Positions 44,291-54,946 of a DNA stretch of 64,000 bases are shown one piece after another. Each line of letters begins with the position of its first letter. The first letter of the stretch is position 1. Under the pieces are notes generated by a model that did not search any database, had not been told where the DNA came from, and saw nothing but the letters and a program-made list of their open reading frames with translations. Source of the DNA: Morinoia aosen (taxonomy: Eukaryota; Arthropoda; Malacostraca; Amphipoda; Talitridae); NCBI GenBank assembly GCA_030386875.1, contig CM059569.1, positions 47,841,842-47,905,841 on the forward strand, given 5' to 3'. Both the position numbers and the translations under genes were made by a program.

Positions 44291-47037
44291 CAGTGCTGAA
44301 CATGCGCAGCTGTGATTGGCTAGCTACACACAGACATATGAAGTTTTTGGGGTTGTCGTGATTTAAAACTTTTACTTATTTGTTTAAGGAGACCAGTTTG
44401 ATATGCTGGTATCAACAACTTCGATAATTAAGGTTTTGACAGGGGGTCACCAGCACTTACTGTGCCTATGGCAAGGCACATAAATGCACGTTTAAAATTT
44501 GAATATAAGATTGTCAGTTAGTTTGGCCCATTGACTCAGAAGGAGTGGGTAATCGGGTGCTCTACTGGCACAGTGGTTTTTCACTTCACCAGCACGAGTC
44601 TATCCTCCGAAGGACAGTGATACACGAAGACTCTCGCCTTTTTTTATTTGTGTCGCCTATGGGTGCCGTGACTACGGCAACTGTGGGGTGGATTCGCTTC
44701 TTGTGGAAGGAGATCCGGGTCCAGTAAGGCGACGTACTCCAGCCGCTGCCGTGGCTCGAGGGAATCCGTTGTGGATCCAGGCGAGAATGTATTTGTTGGT
44801 GTAGTTATCCGCAGATGCGGTGATAGTTGGTTTAATTATGTTGTCTCAAAAGAGGCAGTCCCTGTGAGGGTTACTGCGTGTGGAGCCGTGTGGCTGAGTG
44901 AATATACAGGACTTCTCAAGTGGGTCTGAGAAAGATCCAGATTTTTGGGCTCAATGACTTTGGATTGAGGAAGGTGGTGGTGTTCGTGTGTTGGCTTCGT
45001 AGTTTCTTCTGTACGGGAGAGAGGATTTGGGTTACTTGTTCAAGCACAATAAAAGAGGGAGAACAGTCGATGCACAAGCCAGGCTGCGAGCTAACTGCTA
45101 ATTAACAGGGTTGCCTCGGAACGAGGAGTCTCTGTGCAGGTGCCCCAACCGTATTCTGGCGCCCGAATACGGCCGATGGCAATCGCACAATTGAGTACAT
45201 CGTATGGACAATCATGAAATTGCCAGGTGCAATTTTTCCCATTTCTCTAACCCAAGACTATACTCAGAGTACTACTAGATACAGAGTCGTTACAGGATAA
45301 GACGACGTACGAAAGGTTTGGCTGATTTTATATAAGGAAGTTGCAGCCCAATACTCTAAGGTACACTTAATAGAATACACAAGGGCCTTAGGATTGGCAG
45401 TTGCTTATATTAGAACAATTTACACTAAGCAAATAGTCAAGGACTTTCTGCACTAGCCATACTAAGTCTAAGGTTAGCTGGATCGCTGCTAGCTTATCCC
45501 ATTTGAAAATGACAGGGAAACACCACAGAGCATCAACAGCTAAATTATGAGTATCTAAGCCTGAATTAAGTGTTACTCTCAAACTAACAATTGAGTAATA
45601 CCAGAACCAGAAGGTTGTTCTCGGTTAACCAGAGGGGAATTAATTTACCTAGCCAATCCGGAACACCTGAAGGCACAATGCCAAAAAATCGTAATAATTG
45701 AGGACAGAAATCAAAACTTAATTAGGAGATAGCAGGCAAGGAAAGGGAACACACATGACATGGATGGCGCAGAATATTTTGGCATCCTATTGATTATATT
45801 GAACAACATCACTTCTGGCAAGCGACCCTAAAGAATGACTATATGTGCATGGAGAATATGCAGCATAATGACAACAGGAATTTGCAGGTTGAACTAACAC
45901 TCCAACACATCAGGCAATTTATCTGTTTACAATAATCGAATAGAAAATGTTGAATACAGGTACTATTTATAAAAACATGTTGTCACATGTAATCAGGTAT
46001 CTAATGGGATAGTTTTGAGCACGACTTGTACAGAAATCTTACAGGCTATCCTGTAATCGTTTAGAGTTAATTAAATTTAAGCTTGTTTCATCATGAACTT
46101 AAAATTAAGGACTAAAATTAAATTAACATTCAACTTATAAGTAAAACCTAATCTCTAAATATTAAATCTAAAATTAATGTAGCAGAACTCGTTACTTTAA
46201 TATATAAAAATTTCTATAACCCAGTTCTAGGCTCGTCTTTGGTTTTTGAACTTTAGTTTACCATCCTGAATACAGCCAATTGAATACACCATTTGAGCCA
46301 AGCTGCACTGACCTCTCAAATTTTCTCGAGGCCGATTCAGATCGCCTCCAGCCATTGACCACACAACTTCAACTTTATAACTGAGCCTACACAGCCTCCG
46401 TCGTTTTCACCTGCCTCCGCATCCCCGACGGAACCTCCCATGCTGCCAACGCAGGGATCCCGGTGGATTATCATCCGCGCCGCATCGCGCCGCTTCGCTG
46501 CGACGCTTCGCTTCGCTTCGCTGCGCTTCCCCTCCGTCAAGGACTGAGCGGACGGAAGATGAGAGGCTGAGGCGCCTTACGTGCTGCTGACCGCTCCGCT
46601 CAACATCCACTCGCCTGACTCTGCATGCTTCCCGGCACGTCCTGATGCTCACGAGCTTATTGGAGAGCACGGGTGCTTGCTTCCTACGACGGCAGTCACA
46701 GATCGCAAGTGGACCGCCCGCCTGTCTCCCAGAAGACCTGCTCCGAAGGACTTGTACCTTTGTTGCCCTTAGTTTTAGTGCTTTGGTCTTGTTGAAATGT
46801 CGTTCCGACATTTGACGTAATAAATAACGGCAAATTTTCCCATTACGGAACTCCGCGTATTTCAACCTCCTATATATTATTATTAATTAATCCTTTTTTT
46901 CTATACGACTTCCGAAATAATTATTTATGTCAATTGATTCGAATTGAGCAACTAAAACAATGAGCTCTGTTATCTGCAATAACCTATCAAAGCTTTTTAA
47001 AATTTGGACTTTAACTGTTGACTGTTCAATATCAAAA
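44291..47037. other. interior of hAT element 2, unassigned
   Basis: About 2.7 kb without a recognisable gene. 46400-46760 is GC-rich with a CTTCG microsatellite (CGCTTCGCTTCGCTTCGCTG near 46500) and is followed by an AATAAA at about 46822. It may be the end of another retroelement, but no LTR pair was found. Confidence 0.35.
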
Positions 47038-47042
47038 GTTTC

Positions 47043-47670
47043 TGTGGTGTATTGCTACGCCAGGCACGTATTCCCACGCGCGGCCAATCACAGGGCTGCA
47101 CCCGTCAGCGGGTTGCTTGTGTACACATCGTAATTTGTGTTCACGGACGCTTTGGTGTTCCAATGTGTTTATTCTGTTTAGAATTACACATGCGACGTTT
47201 TTTACGTTGTAAGCTGCTCCGTTTGAGTGGCAGGAGGTATTTTGTGGGATCTACTTCCTGACGTATGGAGCGTCGATTGGTGTGCCGGCCTTGGCATTAT
47301 TGCGTCTGCTGCTGCCGAGTGAGGTTGAGCGCGTTTGAGCTTCCGGTTTCGCTCTTGAAGTATCGTTGCGAGATACTTGTGTTGTGTTCTTTTCCTTGTG
47401 CTGAGACACAAGCATGTAGGACCTGTAGGCGTGTTGTGTGCCTGTGTGTCTGAGTGTGTTCAGACTCACCACACTAGCTTGGAGCTAGTGTGTGCTTCCG
47501 TTTCTGCCGTGAAGTGTGCTCGTTTCACGGCAGCGTGTGTTCACACTGGGTGTGCCCTCTGACACACGAGCTCAGGTGTGTGTCTGGCGTCGGCTGTAGC
47601 TCTGGGAGCCCGAAGCTCTGTGAGCTCGGCTTTGAGATCTTGGGTCTCGGGATTTGCACATCCCACTACA
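47043..47670 (+). repeat. 5' LTR of gypsy-like element 2
   Basis: 628 bp, TG...CA ends. Contains short inverted words near the 3' end (CACTAGCTTGGAGCTAGTG; CCGTGAAGTG/CGTTTCACGG) that could fold in the RNA. Confidence 0.93.
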
Positions 47671-47682
47671 AGCTATCTAGGC
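47671..47682 (+). promoter_or_regulatory. putative primer-binding site of element 2
   Basis: AGCTATCTAGGC directly after the LTR, identical to that of element 1. Only 28 bases separate the LTR from the gag ATG at 47699. Confidence 0.55.
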
Positions 47683-47698
47683 TTTTTTGCCTTGCCTT

Positions 47699-48652
47699 AT
47701 GTCGGAGGTGCGTAAGGCAGGGACTGCGTCATCGAGAGATGGTGCAGGGTCGCCCGGGGCGGCTAGTGGTACGTCTGGGACAGCCACCACGGTTGATCTT
47801 AGGCAACTGGCCAGCATCCTGATGCAGGCTAAGGGGCCTATTACTGACCGATTGGGGAGAGCTCTCCCCAAGTTCAGCGGCGACGGCACAGTGGATGTGT
47901 CGGAGTGGCTGGATGACCTTGAGCGCAGGTGCAAGGTCGAACAGGTTGGACCTGAGGAGGTCGTAGACTTCCTGCTCGAGGGCAATGCTGCTCGGGTGTT
48001 CCGCGCCCTTAGGTTGTCGGAGGCCTCCCAGTGGGAGGTAGTGAAGGCGACACTGCTGGCGCAGTACGGCATGTCGCGGCAGGAAGCCTACAGGCGCTTC
48101 ACGGACCGTCAGCTTCAGGCTGGCGAGGCCGTGGACGTCTATGTGGACGACCTGCAGCGCCTAGGCGCTCGGCTGAGGGCAGGGCCGGAGGACTTGATCT
48201 TCCGGGTCAAGTTCCTTGAGGGCCTGCCTCAAGCCATCCGTAAGTGGGCAGTGATGCTCCCGGAGGCTTACACCTCCAGCTTCGACGAGTTGCTGTCGAA
48301 GGTGTGCGACAGGGTGTCCGCACAGCGTGCTGCTGATGGCCTTACTTATGCGAGTAAGGCCAAGGCAGCCGCAGCTTCTTCCGGGAAGAAGCCTGGGCTT
48401 GTATGCCCAAGGTGCACAGGACCTCACCGGGTGAGGGACTGTACCCAGACTCGCCGCAAGGCGAAGGCAGTGCCTCCTTCGAACAGCAGGAAAGAAAGCT
48501 TATGCTTTCGCTGCTCGAAGCCCGGGCACTTTGCTCGGGACTGCCCAGAGCCCACAGCTGCCGCTGGCGGCGCTGATTGCGGTTCGGGTTTCCGCGGGGA
48601 GGAAGTGGAAAGGGGCACCGCTTCCTCCGGCGTGGAAACCATGGAAGTCTAG
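47699..48652 (+). CDS. gag of gypsy-like element 2 (apparently intact)
   Basis: ATG at 47699 (MSEVRKAGTASS) begins an uninterrupted frame of about 317 residues. A disordered N-terminus leads to LPKFSGDGTVDVSEWLDDLE and a capsid-like helical region (QEAYRRFTDRQLQAGEAVDV), homologous to the FDGSGDVVEWL region of element 1. Two zinc knuckles follow: CPRCTGPHRVRDC (CX2CX3HX4C) and CFRCSKPGHFARDC (CX2CX4HX4C). The frame stops TAG at 48650-48652. A nearby upstream TTG could extend the frame slightly, but the ATG is the natural start. Expected role: particle formation and RNA packaging. Confidence 0.88.
   Translation: MSEVRKAGTASSRDGAGSPGAASGTSGTATTVDLRQLASILMQAKGPITDRLGRALPKFSGDGTVDVSEWLDDLERRCKVEQVGPEEVVDFLLEGNAARVFRALRLSEASQWEVVKATLLAQYGMSRQEAYRRFTDRQLQAGEAVDVYVDDLQRLGARLRAGPEDLIFRVKFLEGLPQAIRKWAVMLPEAYTSSFDELLSKVCDRVSAQRAADGLTYASKAKAAAASSGKKPGLVCPRCTGPHRVRDCTQTRRKAKAVPPSNSRKESLCFRCSKPGHFARDCPEPTAAAGGADCGSGFRGEEVERGTASSGVETMEV
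48586..48628 (+). promoter_or_regulatory. probable -1 ribosomal frameshift signal, element 2
   Basis: GGGTTTC at 48586-48592 is read G_GGT_TTC in the gag frame. After a five-base spacer an 11-bp stem (GGAGGAAGTGG, 48598-48608, with CCGCTTCCTCC, 48618-48628, one G-U pair) encloses a nine-base loop. Pol is in the -1 frame and open here. Confidence 0.8.
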
Positions 48653-50531
48653 GTATTTCCACTAGTCTCTCTACGAGAGGCTTGGCTGTCAGGGAGGGCC
48701 AACAGCGTCCTGGGAACGTTGTCGTGACCGGCGCTCATGCACCTGTCACGGGTAAGCAGAGCTTACCCATGGCAGCTGGTAGGCTTACTTCGAGTAGCAT
48801 ACCAGTTGTCAAGGCCATTGTGAATGGCCATTCTGCCTTATGTCTGGTTGATACCGGCAGCGGGTGCACGATGTTGTCCACCCGGGTGGTGGAGGGACTG
48901 TCGGGCCGCAAGGCCCGACATTTTGTGATGGCTGATGGCAGAACTTCCTCTAAGGGGAAGGAATGTCAGGCAGTCGTGCAGTTGCATGGGCACTCTTTTA
49001 GAGTGTCAGCAATTGCAGTTGAAGGGTTGGAGAATCTTGGCGTTGACTGCCTCATGGGTGACGATGTAATCGATCACATGGGAGGAGTCACTGTCAGAAG
49101 AGGACCCAACTCTCGGTACCAGGTTGAGTGGGGTCAACCTACTTCTGCCAGGTGCTGTGGTAGTGCTCCCATGAAGGGAGGTCGTGAGGTTGTTCGTGGG
49201 GTTGACTCACTTACGATTAGTGATCACGACTTTGAAGCCACGTTTTCTAACGGTCATTGGACCGTTAGTTGGCGTTGGTCGGCCGGCGAGCCGACGCAGC
49301 TTCAAACTGGTGTTGGCGAGTACAAGTGTACGCGCGCGCCAGGCGTACATGAGAGGTATGCTGAGGAGATCCAGAGTTGGATCTCTAAAGGTTGGCTGGT
49401 GAAGTGGAATGGCCCGGTAAAAGGGGTCATACCACTTTTGGCGGTTGTTCAGCCAACCAAAGACAAGGTGAGACCGGTAATGGATTACCGTGAACTTAAC
49501 TTGTTCATTGAGTCTCACACTGGTGATGAGCAAACCGCTGTGTGTGCCGAGAAGGTGCGCAAATGGAGGCAGTTTGAAGGGGAGCTTAAGGTCGTTGACC
49601 TTGAGTCTGCCTATCTTCAAATTCGTGTCTCCAGTGACTTGTGGCAGTATCAAGTCGTGAGGTATAATGGTGTGCATTATGCCTTGACTCGCCTCGGGTT
49701 TGGCTTGTCATGTGGGCCCAGGATTATGACGATGATCTTGGGCAAGGTTCTTTCGACGGACGATAAGATTAATCGTGCCACGGATCATTATATTGACGAT
49801 ATAATGGTCCAAGAGTCCATTGTGAGTGCTTCTCATGTGAGAAAGCACCTGCAGTTGTATGGGCTCGAATCTAAAGAACCAGTGAGTCTCGACGGGGGTC
49901 GAGTACTCGGGATAGCCTTAAAGAGGTCTCCCACCGGAGATCTATTGATGTCAAGAGGAAGTGAGTTGTCTTCCCTCATTTCAGAGACGTCTGAGATGAC
50001 AAAGAGAGAGCTGTTCTCTCTGTGTGGCCGCCTTGTTGCTCATTATCCTGTAGCTGGGTGGTTATGACCTCACTGTAGCTTATTGAAGCGACTGGGGTCA
50101 GACGGGCCATGGGATAAGCCTGTCAGTCACAGTGTCTTGAAGCTAGCTAAGGAGCTGGCTTCGCGAGCACTGGCTGATGACCCTGTAAAGGGTCGTTGGC
50201 ATGTCAATCCTGGTGGGAATGTTACCGTCTGGACTGACGCCAGTTCACTGGCAATGGGTGTGGTCGTCCAGGTGGATGATCGCATCGTGGAGGATGCTAC
50301 CTGGCTGCGGAAGCAGACAGATCATCTCCACATTAATGTCTCAGAGCTTGAGGCCGTGGGACGTGGAATCAATCTGGCTATTATTTGGGGCTTCAAGACC
50401 TTCACTATAGCCACTGATTCCAAGACAGTATTATCCTGGTTGGATAACACTGTCGGTGATCACAGTCGTGTGCGCACCAAAGGAGCAGCGTAGATGCTCA
50501 TCAAGCGTCGCTTGATGGTGATCAAGGAGAT

Positions 50532-51090
50532 TGTGGTGGTTCCATCTAGCTGTACGCGCTCACCACCACACAAGCACAAAAGCGCCACCCCACTGCCTCG
50601 CAGCGCTCTCACTGAACGACCAATCAGCGCTCGAGGCTGGCGCTGGGGTGGCGGACCGAGCCTGTACAAGCCGCGCACACCGAGTATCCAGGCGACTCCT
50701 CGGAACACTCACGTACGTTTAGCTGAGTCGCAACTGCTTCATAAGCGCCACCCTGAGTCCTCTAACCAGAGGGCTAGCTCGCTTCAGTGAGGCCGCTACC
50801 AGCCCTATATAACGAGCTGCGTGCTAAGCGCAGTTCAGTTCGCAAAGTCCACAAAGTCCGCACAGTTCACTCCGTTCGCAGCAGCTCACACAAGTCTTCC
50901 AACGAGCCTCCTCACTGCAACGGCTCACACAAGTCTTCCAACGAGCCTCCTCACTGCAAAGACTCGCACAAGTCTTCCAACGAGCCTCACGACAGCGGCT
51001 CACACAAGATTTCTCCCAGCGGCTCTCCGCGCAGCGACTCATTCACTAGTCTCGGCTTCTCAGCACGCAGTAGCCTCACGGTCGCCATCG
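50532..51090 (+). mobile_element. LTR fragment (family S) inserted in pol of element 2
   Basis: Begins TGTGGTGGTTCCATCTAGCT, the inverse of the end of the solo LTR at 37730-38582, and shares the GCGCCACC.. and CCAATCAGCGCT..GGCTGGCGCTGG.. blocks with it. TATATAA lies at 50806-50812, followed by a likely start about 30 bp on. A 39-bp unit (CACACAAGTCTTCCAACGAG..) is repeated three times at about 50887-50990. The 3' end typical of the family (polyadenylation region and GGAAAACACCACA) is missing, so the right boundary is approximate. Confidence 0.7.
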
Positions 51091-51345
51091 CCACCTCGAC
51101 GGTGCACTCATTTGGAAGGCTCATTTGCCTCACCATTTGGACGTTGATCGTACCTTTTATTTGGTCAAGCAGTGCAGGCCCGGCCTTACTCGAGACCAAG
51201 TGAAACGTACGATTGCAGGGTGTGAGGAGTGTCTTCGCATTGATCCTGCAAGACGGGTGGAGAACCTTGTCGAGCACGGCAAATTAGCCGTCGAGAGTGA
51301 CTGGCATCGTGTAGCTGCGGATGTGGCGCACTATAACGGTGTACA

Positions 51346-53972
51346 TGTAATGTCGTGCGCTAGCGGAATTGATCTTCGCTTCGGCACGCCATTGAACGGA
51401 ACTCAGTGGGACGCCCAAAGGGAAACGAGGTCTCTTCAGGTTTTTTATTTCTTATCCCGTTGAGCCGTATATCTGCACAGACAAATATGATTCAGACTCG
51501 GGCTAGGAATTACGTGACAAAAACCCCGATTTAAGGTTATAGTCGAATGAACAATTAATTTATACGGTGCTGCATGGCGAGAAAGGAGCATCCTACATCT
51601 TGAGCAAAACACAGATAACAGCTAAATAATGTTAGAACTAGGTATGATATTCTAGTGACCAAAGGGCAATAAGAGTGGTCACGAGGCACACTCATGGGAA
51701 CAACATAGCATAATAACATTTCATGACTCCATTACTATCATTCTATGGGAAAGTTTTAGCTTCCCTTAACCACGACAAAGATGTTCCAAGGGAGGAAAGA
51801 AGAAGGCACCATTTGGTATGAGGTTGAGGGAACGCGGAATCTATGCACAAGACACACAGGAGTAGTGAGCTAGGAAAGAAGTTCCTGAAACAAGAAAAGG
51901 TTTCTGCTGCATTGACAGGGAAGAAAACAAGTCTCTAGTCGAGGATCACCTTGTCGAGAACACCCTGCCAAGGACACACTGCTAGGAAACGCATTAGAAA
52001 GAACACATTTATGATACACGGACGCGAATATTGTAGAACTCGTGTCACTAGTCGAAAGGAGTGATTGAGGGCAATGTGCTCCTAATCTTGCTTAATCTAC
52101 ATTTGATAATACATGTAATGATAATAATCATAAGAGATAACACAATTTAATGGACGATGCGTTTTCATTGTGAGGTGAAAACACTTTTGACAGTTTGCAT
52201 GTACATGACATAAAACTTCGCAATACTTTACGCCAGGAAATAATGTTAGAATTGCTTGCTTCGGCAGATGTTTAAAAAGGTCTTTTTTAAGGAAGCACAA
52301 AAAGATATATCCACGAATGTACATCCGCATCCAACAATCTTGACACAGCGGTCACTAGTTAATAAGCACTTTATTTGAACAAAAGGTGGACAGTCGCACA
52401 ACAAATCTATAGTTTTCACATGAATGCTTCACAATGTAGCAAAGAAAACGGGTTAGGTAACATCACAAGTTGAAAGAGGGTACTCTAGATACTTACAGAC
52501 GATGAGGAAAGGTCCCTCAAATTTAGACTTGTGACAGCATATTTTAGTCTGCAAAATAAGTGCCTATTCTGGCTTTCTTTACCCTATCTGTGGAAAAGAG
52601 ACAGCAAAAATTAGGTCTCTAAAGTAGGGGCAAGTCACTCAGGTTATCAATCAACCATTATCAATAAATTCTATCATAAAAAGAAATGAGAGAGGCAAGT
52701 ACACGTTTGTCAGCGTCGCCTTGAAAACACAAATCATATGAGCTGGTGGTCTCAATTTTCTGCGCTTATTCTCAGTCTACTCCTAAGAATTTTTTTTCTC
52801 TTTTTAGGCTTCCACCTGCTGACTGGCGCAGTTTGCCCAGTACAGCTCATGGGTGAGGAGCCAGGCAGCTGACAAAGTATTTTTTACTTTCATAAGAATA
52901 GGAGAGCAGAATCACTGATGAAATTTCATCATACTGAGACCGTTTCGGGCACTACCCATCATCAGCTTATTACAAAAATCTGACATATGTCGCTGAAGAT
53001 AAGAAATGAATGTAAATGTACAATTAGACAAACACGGATTCAAGGTTCAAAAAGGTACAAATGTAAAAATGCAGTAAATCACACGAAACGACTAAAGACA
53101 GAAAAAACTCGTGTTTCCAAAGTCGATACAAGTTTAGCACGCTGTGTCGCTGTGTGCTTTTTACTATCAACAACTGGTGTCTAATTCATGGAAGAACCAC
53201 AACATAGTTTGTATTTTTTTTAATACACAAATCTTTAAATAGTGAAGCAGTGGTTGAATTGTATTCTCAAATAAATATAAATTGCGTCAATCTATGAAAT
53301 GCAATAAACTTCAAACAATCATGTGTCAATTCTAGAGCATTGAAATGTCAGTCTCTCCATATTACATTTACTGCCTATGACACTGTTTACAACGCTGTAT
53401 TTACTTTCTATGACGACATAGTTGACATGGCTTGACTATTATGCAATGTTGCTGAGCAAAAGAAGGAAGAAACATTTGAACTTTAATACAGAATCACTTG
53501 GAGCAGTGAAATGAAATAGAAAAATTCATCAGGTAAAATCGCAGTGCTCAGCTTATAATCTGACTAATTTCCAGCATTACACAGCAGCTTACTGGCTGCA
53601 CCGAAAGAAAACACCAGGCCTAACGACATCACGAGGCTAGTCTAGCTTAATGTGGGTGGCTCACCGGCCACCAGAAACATCCTCGAATGCTCCAGAAGCC
53701 GGCTGTTCACCGCTATCTAAACACAAATACGTTAAGGCGATTGACAAACGTAGCCACTAAGGTAACACGTTCAAAAAATAGTCTCCTGTCACGAATTCAC
53801 GTTTAAAAGGACGTATTAACTTAAGATTATCCGGGAACCTGCTCCTTCCACGCACTTCGAACAAACAAAACGTTGGCGTCATTCTTGCGGACGAAGTGCG
53901 GATCCGCGGAATGTTGCCGGAATCAAACTATCAAAATTCTTTAAATTTTGTCACGTCTTGCAAGACGTGACA
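51346..53972. mobile_element. 2.6-kb unclassified insertion with 5-bp target duplication
   Basis: It starts TGTAATGTCGTGC and ends GCAAGACGTGACA (inverse TGTCACGTCTTGC, 10 of 13 matching). GTACA (51341-51345 and 53973-53977) flanks it, and removing it restores the integrase frame (..HYNGV then QFLSLVDCG). The TG..CA ends and 5-bp duplication fit an LTR or a LARD-like element; the short inverted repeats also allow a DNA element. No coding frame is recognisable. The right end forms a 12-bp perfect inverted repeat (53949-53972). A SINE-like repeat fragment lies at 51735-51905. Confidence 0.8.
51735..51905 (-). mobile_element. SINE-like interspersed repeat A, truncated copy
   Basis: Words AAGAAGGCACCATTTGGTATG, GAGGGAACGCGGAATCTATG and GAAAGAAGTTCCTGAAACAAG match copies 1 and 2. 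The part with the CCCCTCAGGGGG hairpin is absent. Confidence 0.6.
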
Positions 53973-54258
53973 GTACAGTTTCTCTCTCTCGTCGATTGCG
54001 GACCATCTAGGTTTGCAATTTGGCGAAGGCTGTCGAACGAGTCGGCAGCCAGTGTAGTCGCTCATCTCCAGCAGGTGGTGATTGAGCGAGGACCTTTTGT
54101 GGAGCTATTGTTGGACAATTCTGCCACATATAGGTCGGCAACTGTCACTCAGTTTGCCAACGAATGGGGTATCTCTCTGCGTTTCAGAGCCGCTTATGCC
54201 CCGAGCGGTAATGGAATCGTAGAGAGAAATCATCGCACAATCAAGAGGATTGCTGCGC

Positions 54259-54280
54259 GGGGGGGGGGGGGGGGGGGGGG
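54259..54280. repeat. 22-base G homopolymer inside the integrase frame
   Basis: The run follows GCGC in a position where element 1 encodes AARGRSSPLD without a homopolymer. It changes the frame between 54258 and the downstream integrase tail. Its length in the assembly is unreliable. Confidence 0.8.
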
Positions 54281-54561
54281 ATCACCCCCGAGGTGGCGAC
54301 ATTTTGGTACAATGTAACGCCACGGCACGGAGTCGATAGCAACTCAGTGCCTTGTCGTAAGTTATTTGCCTATCCTTGGAGGATGCCTTACGACAACAGC
54401 TTAAGTAAGGCCGGAGATGACGGCAAAAACGTGCATTTTGCCGTCGGTGACAGGGTGTGGGTGAAACCCGCAGTGCCCTCTTGCACCAAGCAGTGGACTC
54501 CTGGGCGAGTCACAGCTGTTCGATCAAGGCACGTTGTGTGCATTGATGGCATGCCTAGGCA

Positions 54562-54706
54562 TGTCAGCGACATAAGGAAACGTCGCGGCTCTGCCTCTGA
54601 GGACATGCACGATGCATGTCCTCAGAGGCAGAGCCGCGACGTTTCCTTATGTCGCTGACATAAGGAAACGTCGCGGCTCTGCCTCTGAGGACATGCACGA
54701 TGCATG
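54562..54706. repeat. forward-inverted-forward triplication in the pol tail
   Basis: A 48-bp segment (54562-54609, starting TGTCAGCGACATAAGG) is followed after three bases by its perfect inverse (54613-54660). It is then followed by a second forward copy to about 54706. The extra roughly 100 bp introduce a stop in the pol tail. Confidence 0.93.
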
Positions 54707-54946
54707 TGACTCGGACGACGCTGGGCCCTATGAGACTCCTGTTGAGCCTCTTCAGGTTAGTGTTGAGGAAGTTCCGGAAACGCAACTTGACACTGCCAAC
54801 GACACGGGAGAGCCCGTCGTTGACGCAGGTGACGAGGTTGTCACGGAGAATGGTAATGAGATGCCAGGACGACCCGTTCGGGAGCGGCGTCCCCCCCAAT
54901 GGTTGAGGGATTACGTCACCTGAGTTCCTCGAGGAACTGAGGGGGA

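Larger units (their letters stand above)
48587..54923 (+). pseudogene. pol of gypsy-like element 2: protease, RT, RNase H, integrase (interrupted)
   Basis: The first segment (to 50064) is open: protease LVDTGSGCTML, RT KVRPVMDYRELN, VVDLESAYLQIRV and the catalytic YIDDIMV. A TGA at 50065-50067 replaces an Arg codon (element 1 has CGWLR), probably CGA to TGA. RNase H follows in frame with VWTDASSLAMGVV, HINVSELEAV and IATDSKTVLSW, all three acidic residues present, then a TAG at 50491-50493. An LTR fragment starts at 50532. The integrase finger (PHHLDVDRTFYL..CEECLRIDP) resumes at about 51128, is cut at 51345 by the 2.6-kb insertion, and continues at 53973 (VDCGPSRFAIW, LLLDNSATYRS, GNGIVERNH). 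A 22-G run and a forward-inverted-forward repeat break the C-terminus, which ends PQWLRDYVT at 54923. Confidence 0.88.

Noticed and set aside
46337..46865. Arg-rich minus-strand frame of 152 codons
   Set aside because: It follows a GC-rich stretch with a CTTCG microsatellite and has no recognisable domain or splice support.
47677..48662. Minus-strand frames of 106-131 codons opposite gag
   Set aside because: They are complements of the intact gag frame with its zinc knuckles and do not show motifs of their own.
50065..50067. TGA in pol as a recoded codon
   Set aside because: Element 1 has an Arg codon there, and CGA to TGA is a common CpG decay change. Further lesions in the same element make decay the simpler reading.
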